Shown here one piece after another: positions 1-8,611 of a stretch of DNA of 24,429 nt (within the stretch, counting starts at the first letter, position 1; the number at the start of each line of letters is the position of its first letter). Below the pieces are notes generated by a model. That model did no database searches and had not been told where the DNA came from. It saw only the letters and a list, made by a program, of their open reading frames with translations. The translations under genes were made by a program, and so were the position numbers. The DNA comes from Chara braunii (taxonomy: Eukaryota; Streptophyta; Charophyceae; Charales; Characeae). The stretch is from contig BFEA01000198.1 in assembly GCA_003427395.1 (NCBI GenBank), positions 1,984,677 to 2,009,105 of the forward strand. The letters run 5' to 3'.

Positions 1-486
1 AAGTATGGGCAGAACCAAAGCTCAACCAATATAGGATGAGCATGTATGCAGCGGAAGTCTGATAAATGGACTGACTCACATAGACTGAACTCACGGAGAT
101 ATCACTCAACACACAAACAATCATGAGATGGTGGGGTCTGAGCCAATCATAGACGATGCTCAGGCCCCGTACAACCATGCACAGATGAAACGTGGGAGGA
201 AGAGACGAAGGAGGTGGGAGATGTAGGCAGCACCAGATGTTACCGAGATAGAATCCAGTAGGTCACCGATATGGTAGTCCAAAATGTCATCGAACAAGAT
301 CAAAATGTCGTGGACAATAAGTCACCAATGTCGGAGGTACAGCGTCCTAATGTAACCGGTGTCCAATCTGTGATGCCGCTGAGTATCAATCCCAACAATC
401 TCCAAGTCTCGAATCTGGTAAGTATCACAGCCTCTTACCACCGAAGTCCAACACTGATCTCTGTCCAACTCGTATCAAGTCTCCAA

Positions 487-600
487 TCTGAAGAAGAAGA
501 AGATGTCTGAAGAAGAAGAAGAAGAAGTCTGAAGAAGAGGAAGATGAAGTTTGAAGAAGAAGAAGAAGAAGTCTGAAGGAGAAGAAGAAGAGGAGGAGGT
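487..600. repeat. GAA-rich minisatellite inside LTR (left copy)
   Basis: Repeats of gaagaagaagaa broken by gtctgaagaagagg-type units. The matching tract in the other LTR (9127-9240) differs in unit number and arrangement, as expected for slippage. Confidence 0.8.
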
Positions 601-947
601 AGCAGAGGAGGAGGGAGAGATGGCGATGTAGGGAGGAGTGTCTTCGTTACCCTGTCCTGGTCCGAAACCCTACCTGCAAGGTGCAAGGTGGGGCCTTGAA
701 GCCTTCTGCAGTTGAAGTCCGCGGAAGCTATGGCGCCACAGGTAAGTACCAGGTAAGTCTCTCGCTGCTCTCTATCCTGAACTGCAGTCTAGCGCTAACC
801 TCGCGCTACTGCAGTAGCGCTGCGCTCTAAACAGAATAGCGCAGCGTTCTCCCAAGGGCTGCTGCTCCAGAATGCCGAACAGGCGGCCTTCCGGTACCTA
901 AGTACCGGTGTGGAAAGGCCGGCCTCTATGCTGCGAGGCCGAGCCGT

Positions 948-979
948 GATCTGAATCGTCAAAAGTGACAATTCAGATC
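948..979. repeat. 14-bp stem hairpin in LTR (left copy, one mismatch)
   Basis: gatctgaatcgtca and tgacaattcagatc are inverted around the loop aaag, with one mismatch. The equivalent in the right LTR is a perfect 14-bp stem. In minus-strand orientation it lies near the start of the LTR (U3). Confidence 0.8.
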
Positions 980-1176
980 AGACCGGCGGGCGGCAGCCTC
1001 AAGAGCGCCGCCAGGCCCAACCTACCCGTCTGGTCTGGTCCTAAAATGTGGCCTAAAGGCCAACCGGTGGCCTGCAAATGGCTCTTCCGGTCTAAAGGTC
1101 CGGCCTTGGGCCTGGACCGGCCTCCGAACCCCTATCTGTCGGGCCTAACCGGGCCCGTGTGACACAGTGTGTAACA

Positions 1177-1190
1177 CACTCCCCCCCTTA
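1177..1190 (-). other. Polypurine tract of element 1
   Basis: Read on the minus strand this is TAAGGGGGGGAGTG, directly followed by the LTR start TGTTAC. It is the expected plus-strand primer and fixes the inner edge of the 3' LTR and the direction of the element. Confidence 0.88.
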
Positions 1191-1200
1191 AAAGAACGAG

Positions 1201-1660
1201 CTACCTGCGAGGGCAAAGTTGTCTGTCCGATACCAGGGTGGGTCGGGTGGGACGAGCTTTGTCCTTGGCAAGTCTTCGAGTCTCGTAGTCGGAGAAGATG
1301 AGAGGTGCAGATGCCTGTAAGTCTGCGCGGGAGATCCAACGAGTGTCATCCAGGTCACATTGCTTGAAAGTGACTTGGTATTGCATTGGCTTGTTGCCAA
1401 ACTTGCGGTGCCTGATGACATGGTCAACCTCCTGATGGCCGTCCATAGAGGGCGGATCCTGTGATCGTCGGCCCGGGAACTCGTCTGCGGATGGTGGTGT
1501 GTAGATGGCCAGCTTCGACGCATGAAAGACCGGATGCACACGGAGGTGCGGTGGAATGGCAATCACAAAGGAAGGACCTGCAGGGTCGTCGCCTGCTGCA
1601 GAAGTTACCTTCCATGGTCCACCATTTCGGGAGGAGTTTGCGCGAGACGTCCTGCTCGAG
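1201..1660 (-). pseudogene. Element 1 pol: integrase C-terminal and chromodomain-like segment
   Basis: In this frame the minus strand gives GPWKVTSAAGDDPAGPSFVI, then HPVFHASKLA, the conserved tail of gypsy integrases (GPFxV ... HPVFHVSxL), and then a stretch beginning VDHVIRHRKFGN with QYQVTFK and TRWISRADL, which fits a degenerate chromodomain (Y.V.F...... W ....L). The stop is at 1201-1203, just ahead of the polypurine tract. The frame differs from the integrase core upstream; the shift lies near 1640-1690, where the upstream frame degrades after KLLPKWW. A chromodomain would place the element among chromoviruses, which target heterochromatin. That placement is inference; the HPVFHASKL block is solid. 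Confidence 0.8.
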
Positions 1661-2930
1661 CGCGAATTCCTCAGCGAGGACCCAAACAAGGTCTCCCTCG
1701 TGGAAAGGACATGGGAGTTGACGTCGGTTGGCTTGCTGCTGCATGCAGATTTGAGCCTTTTGCATGTTTGCGCGGGCTTTGATCAGCAAGTCCGAATACT
1801 TCCGAACGGAAGCGGGAGAGCAAGCGACGTCTATGTCGGCGGCCCGTGGTAGAAGAAGATCGGCAAAGACTCGGGCTTTCTCTCCACCGTGATGCAACTC
1901 GAATGGAGTGATGCAGATCGCCGGATGCACCGAAGTGTTATAAGCGAACTCGATGTCGGGAAGTCGGTCAACCCAATCTTTCTGGTCTGGACGGATGAGT
2001 GTACGTAACATCATTTGAGCGGTTTGATGTGTTCGTTCCGACTGTCCATCCGTCTGCGGGTGCCGTGCGGAACTCGGCTTCATAGTCGAACCGGACTCCG
2101 TCATGAGGGAAGTCCAAAAGGCAGACATGAAGCGAGTGTCTCTGTCGCTCACAATATCTTCCGGAACACCGTGGCATGTAATCCAGCCGGTGTGCAAGAA
2201 TCGAGTGAGCTCGGGGGCTGTAGCATGATACTTGCATGGAAGAAAACGAGCGTACTTGCTCAAACGGTCAACGACCATGAGAATGCCGTCATGACCGAGG
2301 CGATCGCAGGGGAATGAGCCTGTAACATCCATAGCAATGGAGAGGCGAGGTGCCCGAGGAATCGGCATCGGTTTCAGTTCGCCATAAGGGACCGTAGATC
2401 GACCTTTGTTACGATGGCAAACTGCGCATGACTCAATGTACCTCGTGACATCGTGGAGAACGTCGGACCAGTGAAAACGCTGGCGGAGGCGAGCCAATGT
2501 GCGGTTCATGCCAAGATGTGCCGAAAGTCGTGCGTCGTGGAATTCGCCAAGAAGACGAGTCCGTAAGATGCGATCTTGGGGCACCACTAACAAGTCCTTC
2601 CCTCTCGTGTGGAGAAGTAGGAACCCTTTGGAGATACGATAATGACCAGCCAGCGGGTGATCAGATGATAGGTCCGCATAGAGCGTAGAGTACGTCGGAT
2701 CGGAGTTGTAGCCGTTGACGAAATGCTGTTGCAGATCGTCGTCAAGGTCGAATGTCGTGGTCACGAGGGCACAAAGATCGGGCCGTCGTGAGAGGGCGTC
2801 CGCTGCTCGATTGGTGGGACCGGGAATGCGGCACGACTCAAAGTCGAACTGGTCGATGTAATACATCCATCGACCGATCCTGCTAGTGACCGTGTCCTGC
2901 GTTTTGTAGAAGGTCAACGACTGTTGTCCG
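1650..2930 (-). pseudogene. Element 1 pol: RNase H end plus integrase core
   Basis: This segment starts with the end of the RNase H/connection region (FYKTQDTV, GRWMYYIDQFDF, ADALSRRPDL). It continues with the integrase zinc-binding domain: H134, H141, C171, C174 in the local frame (HDARLSAH ... CAVC). The catalytic triad is visible as D204 (AMDVTGSF), D265 (VSDRDTRF) and E301 (GQSERTH), with exactly 35 residues between the second Asp and the Glu, the D,D(35)E signature. Integrase inserts the cDNA copy into the host chromosome. All triad and zinc residues survive, but frame changes at both ends (near 2925 and 1660) cut it off from the rest of pol. Confidence 0.93.
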
Positions 2931-3640
2931 TGTTCCATCTAAAACGCCGACGACCAAGAAGAAAGTGGCGCCACCGTTTGAGAACGATGACAAACGCGAG
3001 TAGCTCTTTCTTCCTAGCGTCGTCGAGAGTGTTGATGGGAGGCACTTTTTGGGAGAAATACTCGAGCGGGTGCCAACCATCCGTGTGGCATTGTTCCAAT
3101 ACCGCACCAATACCGTACCCCGAAGCATCCGTAGTCACTTGGGTGGGTAGGGTGGGATTATAGATACGGAGAGCCGGTGCGTCTTGCATCGCCGCCTTCA
3201 ACATATTGAACGCGCCACGAGCTGCGTCGTCGAACTCGAATGGTACCTTCGGGGACTGAAGTCTCGACAAAGGAGTTGCCACTTTGGAGTAAGATTCGAC
3301 GAAGCGCTGATAATATCCAGCCAAACCCATGAAAGAGCGTACGTCCGTCGTGCAACGGGGTTCCGACCAATCCACGATGGCTTGGATCTTGTCCGCTAAG
3401 GGACGAATGCCTTTCGGTGTCACATAATGGCCCAAGTACTCAAGCTCTTGCTTGGGGAATTCGCACTTATCGCAATTTGCTTTGTTCTTGGTTGCTCGCA
3501 AACGATCCAACACCACACGAAGGTGTACGAGGTGCTCGTCAAGCGTCCTACTATAGACCAAGATATCATCGAGGTAGATGAGGACAGAATGATCGAGCAA
3601 GTCTCGGAACTCCGTTCTCATGGCTGCTTGGAAAGTCGAC
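2925..3640 (-). pseudogene. Element 1 pol: reverse transcriptase palm/thumb and RNase H
   Basis: The frame resumes at STFQAAM and contains the catalytic YLDDILVYS motif (YxDD intact), the thumb motifs KCEFPKQELEYLGHYV and VRSFMGLAGYYQRFV, and the RNase H start VTTDASGYGIGAVLEQ with ARKKELLAFV. It ends at RWNTDN followed by a stop, because of a small indel near 2925; the remaining RNase H continues in another frame. The segment before it is in a different frame, with the conserved MPFGL..A block missing at the junction (near 3640). Confidence 0.92.
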
Positions 3641-4075
3641 CCACTCAAAATGCCCATACAGCGTTTTGAAGGCGGTCTTGTACCGATCTTGAGGCTGGAT
3701 TTCAATCTGGTGGTAACCCAACTTCAAGTCCAACTTGGAGAAGTACGTCGCGCCGCCCAACCGCTCGAGGAGATCATCAATCTGAGGGAGAGGACCGGCG
3801 TTCTTAACGGTTTGTGCGTTAAGTTTTCGATAGTCAATGCACAGCCGTAGGTCCTTGTTCTTCTTCCGGACGAAGAGAACTGGCGCACCGTATGGCGAAC
3901 AACTAGGGCGAATCCAGCCCTTGTCGAGGAGGTCATCGAGTTGTGCGCGAAGCACCCCGGGTTCCTCTTCGCTCATGCGGTAAATGCATCCACGCGGAGG
4001 GACGACAGCAGCCTCGAGAGTGATCCCGTGACGTATGGGCCGATCCGGAACCGTTCCGGTGGGACTCAAAGACGT
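3640..4075 (-). pseudogene. Element 1 pol: reverse transcriptase fingers and N-terminal palm
   Basis: Minus-strand frame with RPIRHGITL, PPRGCIYRMSEEE, LLDKGWIRPSCSPYGAPVLF, LRLCIDYRKLNA, PLPQIDDLLERL, YFSKLDLKLGYHQI and KTAFKTLYGHFEWV. These are the canonical gypsy reverse transcriptase blocks in order; the first catalytic Asp is the D of KLDLKLGYHQ (KxDLKSGYHQ in the family, so Ser is Leu here). After YGHFEWV the frame runs into unrelated residues because ~30 nt encoding the MPFGL..A block are lost. The upstream boundary is a frame change near 4070. Confidence 0.92.
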
Positions 4076-4535
4076 CTCCATACCCGTCCAAGAGGTGAGT
4101 AATGCGTGGGTCCGGCGGTGACGTGGCTGGTCCGTCCGGCGAGGGAAGAGCATGTAAAAACACAAGACCCATCTCCTCTACGTCGTTTCGAGCTATAGCG
4201 TCGCGAATTCTCGCAACGGAAACCACGTGACGAGCAATCGAAGTATGAGGGGTCGCGACCGTACATGGGACTAACACTCCGTTCCGATCACGGACGTGAA
4301 CGGTTCGGTCATGAAAGTTCACCGGATGCTCGGCGCTACGCAACCAAGACATGCCTANAATCATGTCGAACTTGGTGTCGAGGATGTCAAAAGACACCGG
4401 CTCGCACGCAAGGGGCGCAAAGTATACCGGGACGTCGTCAATGCATCGGTTAATCGACTTTTGCGTGCGGCCGTCCGCGAGTGTCACTTGCGTAGGTTGC
4501 GTCTTCCTTCGAACGTGCGGGTCATAAAGGCTTGG
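4075..4535 (-). pseudogene. Element 1 pol: protease C-terminal half and linker to reverse transcriptase
   Basis: In this frame the minus strand reads HVRRKTQPTQVTLADGRTQK, FDILDTKFDMI, one ambiguous residue, then GMSWLRSAEHPV. The DMIxGMSWL block is the C-terminal flap of gypsy aspartic proteases (DxILGMDWL). A linker follows, ending in LLDGYGDVFE, the element that usually sits just ahead of reverse transcriptase. An ambiguous base at 4358 falls in the GMSWL motif. Frame changes bound it near 4535 and 4070. Confidence 0.85.
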
Positions 4536-5119
4536 CTTATGAAATTGCGAGATGCTCCGCAATCAATCAAGGCACTGCAAGTTGCCTTTCCGATTTGAAT
4601 GCGGATATAGAGCAAAGGCGCGTCGGTCTCGGCGTACCTTTGGGTGGCATACTCGCGGTCAATCTTCGCAAGATAGGAGCGGAGATCGATAACCGCTACT
4701 CCGTCGTCCGTCAACGGAGCTGGTATTGCAGCGTGCAAATAGGAGCGTAGATTTGCCATCAAGGCGTTACAATGCGGCCTTGGCAAGGTTGAGGGTAGAG
4801 GCATCCAAGCGAAGTCCTCTCTCGTGAGCGGGTCAAGCTCCTCAAGTCTTGACCACGCCGTCGAGTCCTCGGAAATTAGTGGCGAGCTGACCGGTTCACT
4901 TGCCGACGGTGTACAGGCTACGCATACGCTATCTAAGTGCACATGGCTAGGCTGGTCTAATGGTGGTACCAGCTGGGCGGCATAATCCTCGTACGTAGCA
5001 CGAGAATCAGCGACTAACGCATGCTCCCCGGCAGTGATATCGGTTGTTAGCAAGGCAACCGGTTCCGGCGGAGTGAGGAGAGGCGTCGCCCCTCTCCTTG
5101 TGTAACTCAGTTTCCCGAG
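4535..5119 (-). pseudogene. Element 1 pol: N-terminal region and protease active site
   Basis: The pol frame opens after a TAA at 5120-5122 and runs uninterrupted into LLTTDITAGEHALVADS, a region of unknown fold, and then ATCSALIDCGASRNFISQAFM. That last block is the aspartic protease active site: DCGAS stands for the usual D[ST]GA[ST], with Cys in the second position. There is no ATG at the head, so this frame is probably entered from gag by -1 frameshifting at 5110-5116. It breaks near 4535 by an indel after AFMTR. Confidence 0.85.
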
Positions 5120-5122
5120 TTA
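5103..5122 (-). promoter_or_regulatory. gag-pol -1 ribosomal frameshift site of element 1 (slippery heptamer 5110-5116)
   Basis: On the minus strand the last gag codons are TCG GGA AAC followed by TGA (5107-5109). The heptamer G_GGA_AAC (5116 to 5110) fits X_XXY_YYZ in the gag phase. A -1 slip gives GGG AAA CTG and runs straight into pol, whose frame is closed by TAA at 5120-5122. The overlap is thus 13 nt. The heptamer sits in the loop of a 6-bp inverted repeat (TAACTC/GAGTTA, 5103-5122), and an 8-bp GC-rich hairpin (AGGAGAGG/CCTCTCCT, 7-nt loop, 5076-5098) starts 11 nt downstream, suitable as a stimulatory element. Function is inferred. Confidence 0.75.
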
Positions 5123-5410
5123 GCTGGACGGGGTACGCGTGCCTTGCCCTTGTCCGAGCATTGTGTGGTAGTGTGGTTTACACTATTGCACCATAGGCAA
5201 TATCCGTACCGTTGACGCAGGTCAAATACTTCCTTGGTTATGTTGTATGCCGTTCATGGTTGCTGCCCAGTTCCCGTCGATGTCGTCGCTTGTGTCGCCT
5301 TGTTCTTCCGAACTTTCTTGGGACGCTTCGGCGGGAGCGCTGCGACAACTCCTCCATCACTCGAGGATGATGCTGCAGTGTGGAGATCGACTGATTTTCT
5401 TTGTAGATAA
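5107..5410 (-). pseudogene. Element 1 gag C-terminus with CCHC zinc knuckle
   Basis: Translated on the minus strand in the frame ending at the TGA 5107-5109, this segment holds a Ser-rich stretch, a basic block PPKRPKKVRKNK (nuclear-localisation-like or RNA-binding) and a CCHC knuckle CLWCNSVNHTTTQC (C-x2-C-x4-H-x4-C, 5158-5199), followed by KGKARVPRPANSGN. The knuckle binds retroelement RNA during packaging. An in-frame TGA at 5254-5256 interrupts it between the basic block and the knuckle. Upstream of ~5410 the gag frame is lost where the inverted block begins. About 90 residues normally between capsid and this tail appear to be missing (inference from family layout). Confidence 0.85.
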
Positions 5411-5495
5411 GAATGTTTTGATATCCTGGTTGGTCTCGTCCCGTCGTTTGGCCTGTGAGTTGCATGTGGGACGTGTCATCTGGGATTTGTTTTGT
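5411..5495 (+). repeat. Spacer-repeat unit, copy 4, orientation opposite to copies 1-3
   Basis: gatatcctggttggtctcg, cccgtcgtttggcctg and tgggacgtgtcatctggg match, in reverse complement, the three units at 6515-6870. Its opposite orientation is one of the two facts that reveal the inversion of this part of the element. Confidence 0.8.
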
Positions 5496-5766
5496 TTCCC
5501 CCTGTTCTGTATTATTTGGCCGTTCCCTTCCTCTTTTCTTTGCCTCGTTGCCTTCTGGCTGTGTGCAAGTGGGTCGATATGACACACGGGGGTGGGGGCA
5601 GCCGTTGCTCAACCTACATCCACGTGGGCGGCCTTGTACGCAAGAGGTTTTGAACAGGGGGAGTTATAAGGAAGAAGATAAAAAAATAAAATTAATATTT
5701 CTTTTCTCATTTTTTCTCTTATTTTCGCATTTGCGCTCTGATATTCTTGTGATAATATATATATAC
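5496..5766 (+). other. Non-coding T-rich lead-in to inverted gag segment (possible intron remnant)
   Basis: T-rich sequence with no family motif, ending in an AT run and then gagcaggcgg, where the gag frame begins. It looks like the 3' part of an intron or untranslated spacer (pyrimidine-rich, then cag), but no matching donor could be fixed. The open frame continuing through it upstream of 5767 is probably fortuitous. Confidence 0.4.
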
Positions 5767-6507
5767 GAGCAGGCGGATCCGACACCGGCGGAGGCAGAAA
5801 GGAGTAACCTGGCTAACTTGATGATGGGCATGATGAGGGGAGTAATGTGGAATAACACACTGCTGCAGGCACACCTGCTCACGGAACGACAACACAGACA
5901 GAAGCAGCAGCAAGACACTGCCCCTTTAACAGCTGCTGTCTGCACCCCAGCAACACAGCAGCAGCAACAGCAACAGCTGTTGAACTCCACTCTCGCACGC
6001 ATCAACAGCATCGAGGCTAAGGCCTCAGCAGCGCCAGGCTGCACGACAGACACGGCGAAGCAGCTCAGGGAGCGCATCGACCATGCCGTCAAACTAGGTG
6101 ATTTCACTAGTCCAGCCACGATCAGCAGCACGGTGGCCGCCATCAAGACGGACATCACCAAACTGCAGACAAGACCGGACGCCGCTCCAAAGACATACAA
6201 GATGCCGCACTTCAACATCAGCAAGTTTGACGGCTACAACAAGACGGACGCCTTGACATGGTGGCAAAGCTTCCTCACCGAAGCATCCTGCCGCACTGTA
6301 CCGTCCGAAGACATGATGAAAGCGCTCTACCTCCGACTTATTGGAGGAGCACAGGAATGGATGAACCATCTCGCGACCAATCAGAAATGCACCATCGCCG
6401 AACTCCACACGCACATTCCGTGGAAGGAGTTCGAGCAACTGTGGTTTACTCGATTCATGGTCCGCAACGTCGTAAAGGGCGCTCCTGCGCCCTTGATCAC
6501 AGTGTGA
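5767..6507 (+). pseudogene. Element 1 gag capsid segment, inverted to the plus strand
   Basis: The plus-strand frame reads EQADPTPAEAERSNLANLMM, a Gln-rich stretch (seven Gln near 5955-5985), then KMPHFNISKFDGYNKTDALT, WWQSFLTEASCRTVP, MMKALYLRLIGGAQEWMNHL and IPWKEFEQLWFTRFMVRNVV. The W...L ... A..W ... W..F...F pattern is that of the Retrotrans_gag capsid domain. In the family this follows the gag N-terminus (7133-7528) and precedes the CCHC tail (5107-5410), but both of those are on the minus strand. The frame is lost after RNVVKG at a hairpin (6475-6494) and stops at 6505-6507. It is either an in-place inversion within element 1 or an inserted fragment of a related copy; the repeat orientations favour inversion. 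Confidence 0.85.
6475..6494. repeat. Perfect 8-bp hairpin at the end of the inverted gag segment
   Basis: aagggcgc, loop tcct, gcgccctt. It lies exactly where similarity to the gag family ends, marking the right-hand inversion breakpoint. Confidence 0.8.
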
Positions 6508-6514
6508 CAACTTA

Positions 6515-6870
6515 AAAAAGAAGACAATCCCAGATGACGATTCCCACATACAAGCACCGCCCCGCGCTCAAAAGGCCGAACAACGGGAAACAACCAACCA
6601 GGATGCCCAATAACAAAATCGAAGCAAACAAAATTAAAACAAATCCTAAATGACAATCCTAGATGACAAGTCCCACATGCAAGCACCGCCCCCGCCAACT
6701 ACAGGCCAAACGACGGGACAAGACCAACCAGGATGTCAAAACACACTCGCCTGCAGAACTATAACCAGATGACCAGTCCCACATGAAGCACCGCCATCCC
6801 TCCCTAAGATAGACCAAATAACGGGACAAGGCCAACCGGAATCGAAGCAAACAAGATTCTCATTCACAAA
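6515..6870 (-). repeat. Three diverged spacer-repeat units within element 1
   Basis: Three units start near 6525, 6655 and 6763 (spacing ~130 and ~105 bp) and share cagatgac, tcccacatg(c)aagcaccgcc, aacgacgggacaagaccaac and caggatgtcaaaac. They sit between the gag N-terminus and the inverted gag capsid segment, in what would be an intron or non-coding spacer. A fourth, inverted unit is at 5411-5495. Confidence 0.8.
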
Positions 6871-7132
6871 ACAAACCTTCTACCATATCCATAGTAAAAA
6901 GACGGAACCATTCAGTAGGTCCGCAAAACGCAACATCCCAACAATAGGGAAGATTAAACAGAAGAAGGAGAAAGAAGAAGAAAAAATACAACAGATTAAA
7001 AAATATTCTCTTCCATAAGAAAAGACAGAGCCTGCTAGTACAGGCCCGACGCTCGCCGCATCATCAGCAAAAGCAGAGAGCTAGCAATATATCGTCAGGC
7101 ACAAAGATCATGCCTTGGAGTAGCGTTGTCCA
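6871..7132 (-). other. Non-coding spacer downstream of gag N-terminus
   Basis: AT- and purine-rich on the plus strand. No motif or coding similarity is seen. It joins the gag N-terminal frame to the spacer repeats and may be the 5' part of an intron. Confidence 0.4.
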
Positions 7133-7528
7133 CTAATTCTTATTTTGAATTAGGGACTCAGTGCTGGCTCGAGCCGCTGCGTCAGCCTCAGCAGTTCGCT
7201 GAGCTTGGGCTGCCGCCTCATTGGCCAGCCGCTGACGTTCCGCCTCTGCTGCCTCCTGCTGTTCCTTAGCGGTAGCGACGACATTCGTAAATGCCTGTAC
7301 CCGCTGAAGGTAGTCAGACAACGGCTCGTGGGCCCCTTGGACCAGACATGCGGGAAGAGCCCCGGTGGTAACTGGTACTGCAGTTGCTGTACTCGATGCC
7401 GCTGGAGTCGTCCGCCTGCTGAGTCGCTGTTGCTGATACTTAGTTCGTGGAGGTACCACAGAGTGGCTACGAACTGCAAGCCTGGCACTGCGTCGTGGCA
7501 GTGCCCCGGTGTCCTGTTCCGTCGACAT
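7133..7528 (-). pseudogene. Element 1 gag N-terminus (coiled-coil-forming)
   Basis: The first ATG of the minus-strand frame is at 7526-7528 (MSTEQDTGALPRRSARLAVR). The frame continues through a Ser/Thr/Pro-rich region to ACLVQGAHEPLSDYLQRVQA and an Ala/Glu/Gln-rich segment (EQQEAAEAERQRLANEAAAQ) that should form a coiled coil, and ends at LIQNKN plus stop (7133-7135). RRSARLA is typical of the N-termini of these gag proteins. The open frame extends ~14 codons upstream of the ATG without another ATG. Gag forms the particle shell; here only the N-terminal ~130 residues are in place because the capsid part is inverted downstream. Confidence 0.75.
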
Positions 7529-8594
7529 CAGCACAAGCTGATGTGGTACTTGAGATGTCCCGGTGGTCACAGATTTCGGGGAGGGTAGGGAGTGTGGGAA
7601 CAGGGGTAGAACAGATCAAGCAATTCTCACACAGTCCCTGTCCCAATTGTGGACTAGACACCTAATCAAAAGAAAAAGATGAACTTTTCCCCACAACAAC
7701 TTAAAAATTCATAATAAGAAATAATAACGAATTAATAATCAATAAAATTTAAGTAATGATTAATAATGAATTAATAATCTCTCAATAATAACCAATAATC
7801 AATAATTGCAATAATGATAATTAACGAATTTTAAATTGTGAAAAGATTAGGTATCCGTTGAGATCACCTATGGTCCGGGAGTTCACCGTTTATTAGTGAA
7901 CTACCCGGAAGTTGCAGCTCTGAGGGAACGATTCCGAACAGTTTGGGAAAAAAAATTCGGATAGTCAGGAAGGAAAACACTTGAATTTTCGAAAAACGTA
8001 AAATTTCAGGAATTTCAAACCGATTTTCAAAGGCCTGAGTCCGTATTCGGAATTTCTCAAATTAGGGAAAGAAAAAAAAATTCGCGAAAATTTCAGATTC
8101 CAACCCTAATTTTCCGCGATTCCGCGGAATTTCTGGTTTTACGGTTCCAAAACATTCGAATTTCCCAAATTGAACGAATAACCGAAATTTTATCGTAACC
8201 CTAATTCCAATACCGAAATACAACAGAATACCGATTTAAAAACCGAATACCGGATTAAAACAGAATGCCGAATTGAAATCAGAATGCCGAATTAAAACAG
8301 AATACTGATTTAAACAGAATAACGAATTAGAATCAGAATACCGAATTAAAACAGAATATCGGATTAAACAGAATACCAATTAAACGGAATACCGAATTAA
8401 ACAGAATACCGGATTAAAACAGAATCCCGAATTGAAAGTCAGAATACCGAATTGAAACGGAATGCCGAATTAAAACAGAATACCGAAAAAAAATTGCAAC
8501 TTTGAATCTCGATAGTGATGCAGAACTGATTTGGAAAATCGAATTAGCAATCTATTTCCTAATCAGAATTACCTTGTGAGCAGATCCATTGATT
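7529..8594 (-). other. Untranslated leader of element 1
   Basis: Lies between the primer binding site and gag. It is AT-rich (7680-7850 consists largely of aataat-type sequence) and contains the 18-bp degenerate array at 8210-8487. No coding segment is recognisable. Confidence 0.7.
8210..8487. repeat. Degenerate ~18-bp tandem array in the leader
   Basis: About 15 imperfect copies of a unit close to cagaataccgaattaaaa, varying at one to four positions and in length (16-19 bp). Confidence 0.85.
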
Positions 8595-8611
8595 GGTCTG
8601 CTCCGATACCA
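8595..8611 (-). other. Primer binding site of element 1 (initiator-Met tRNA type)
   Basis: The minus strand reads TGGTATCGGAGCAGACC, 4 nt inside the 5' LTR. The first 12 nt match the complement of the plant initiator-Met tRNA 3' end (TGGTATCAGAGC) with one mismatch. Confidence 0.8.

Larger units (their letters stand above)
1..1176 (-). repeat. 3' LTR of element 1 (truncated by window edge)
   Basis: Sequence from base 1 matches 8642-9817 almost throughout, so 26 bp of the outer end lie outside the window. The inner end reads gtaaca at 1171-1176, the inverted counterpart of the tgttgc that opens the other copy. It contains a GAA-rich stretch, short palindromes (ccggtacctaagtaccgg at 891-908) and a 14-bp hairpin (948-979). 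Compared with the other copy it lacks a ~17-bp insert but has an extra ~18-24 bp near 1055-1075. Open frames inside it are low-complexity and not genes. Confidence 0.93.

Noticed and set aside
435-686. Leu/Pro/Ser-rich frame across the GAA tract
   Set aside because: Antisense reading of a simple repeat in the LTR; present in both LTRs only because the LTRs are duplicates.
6540-6790. Plant snRNA upstream-element-like motif (tcccacatg) in the spacer repeats
   Set aside because: No TATA box or snRNA follows at the fixed distance; the motif is simply part of the repeat unit.
8210-8487. CRISPR-like array
   Set aside because: Units are ~18 bp, degenerate and contiguous without spacers, in a eukaryotic retroelement leader.
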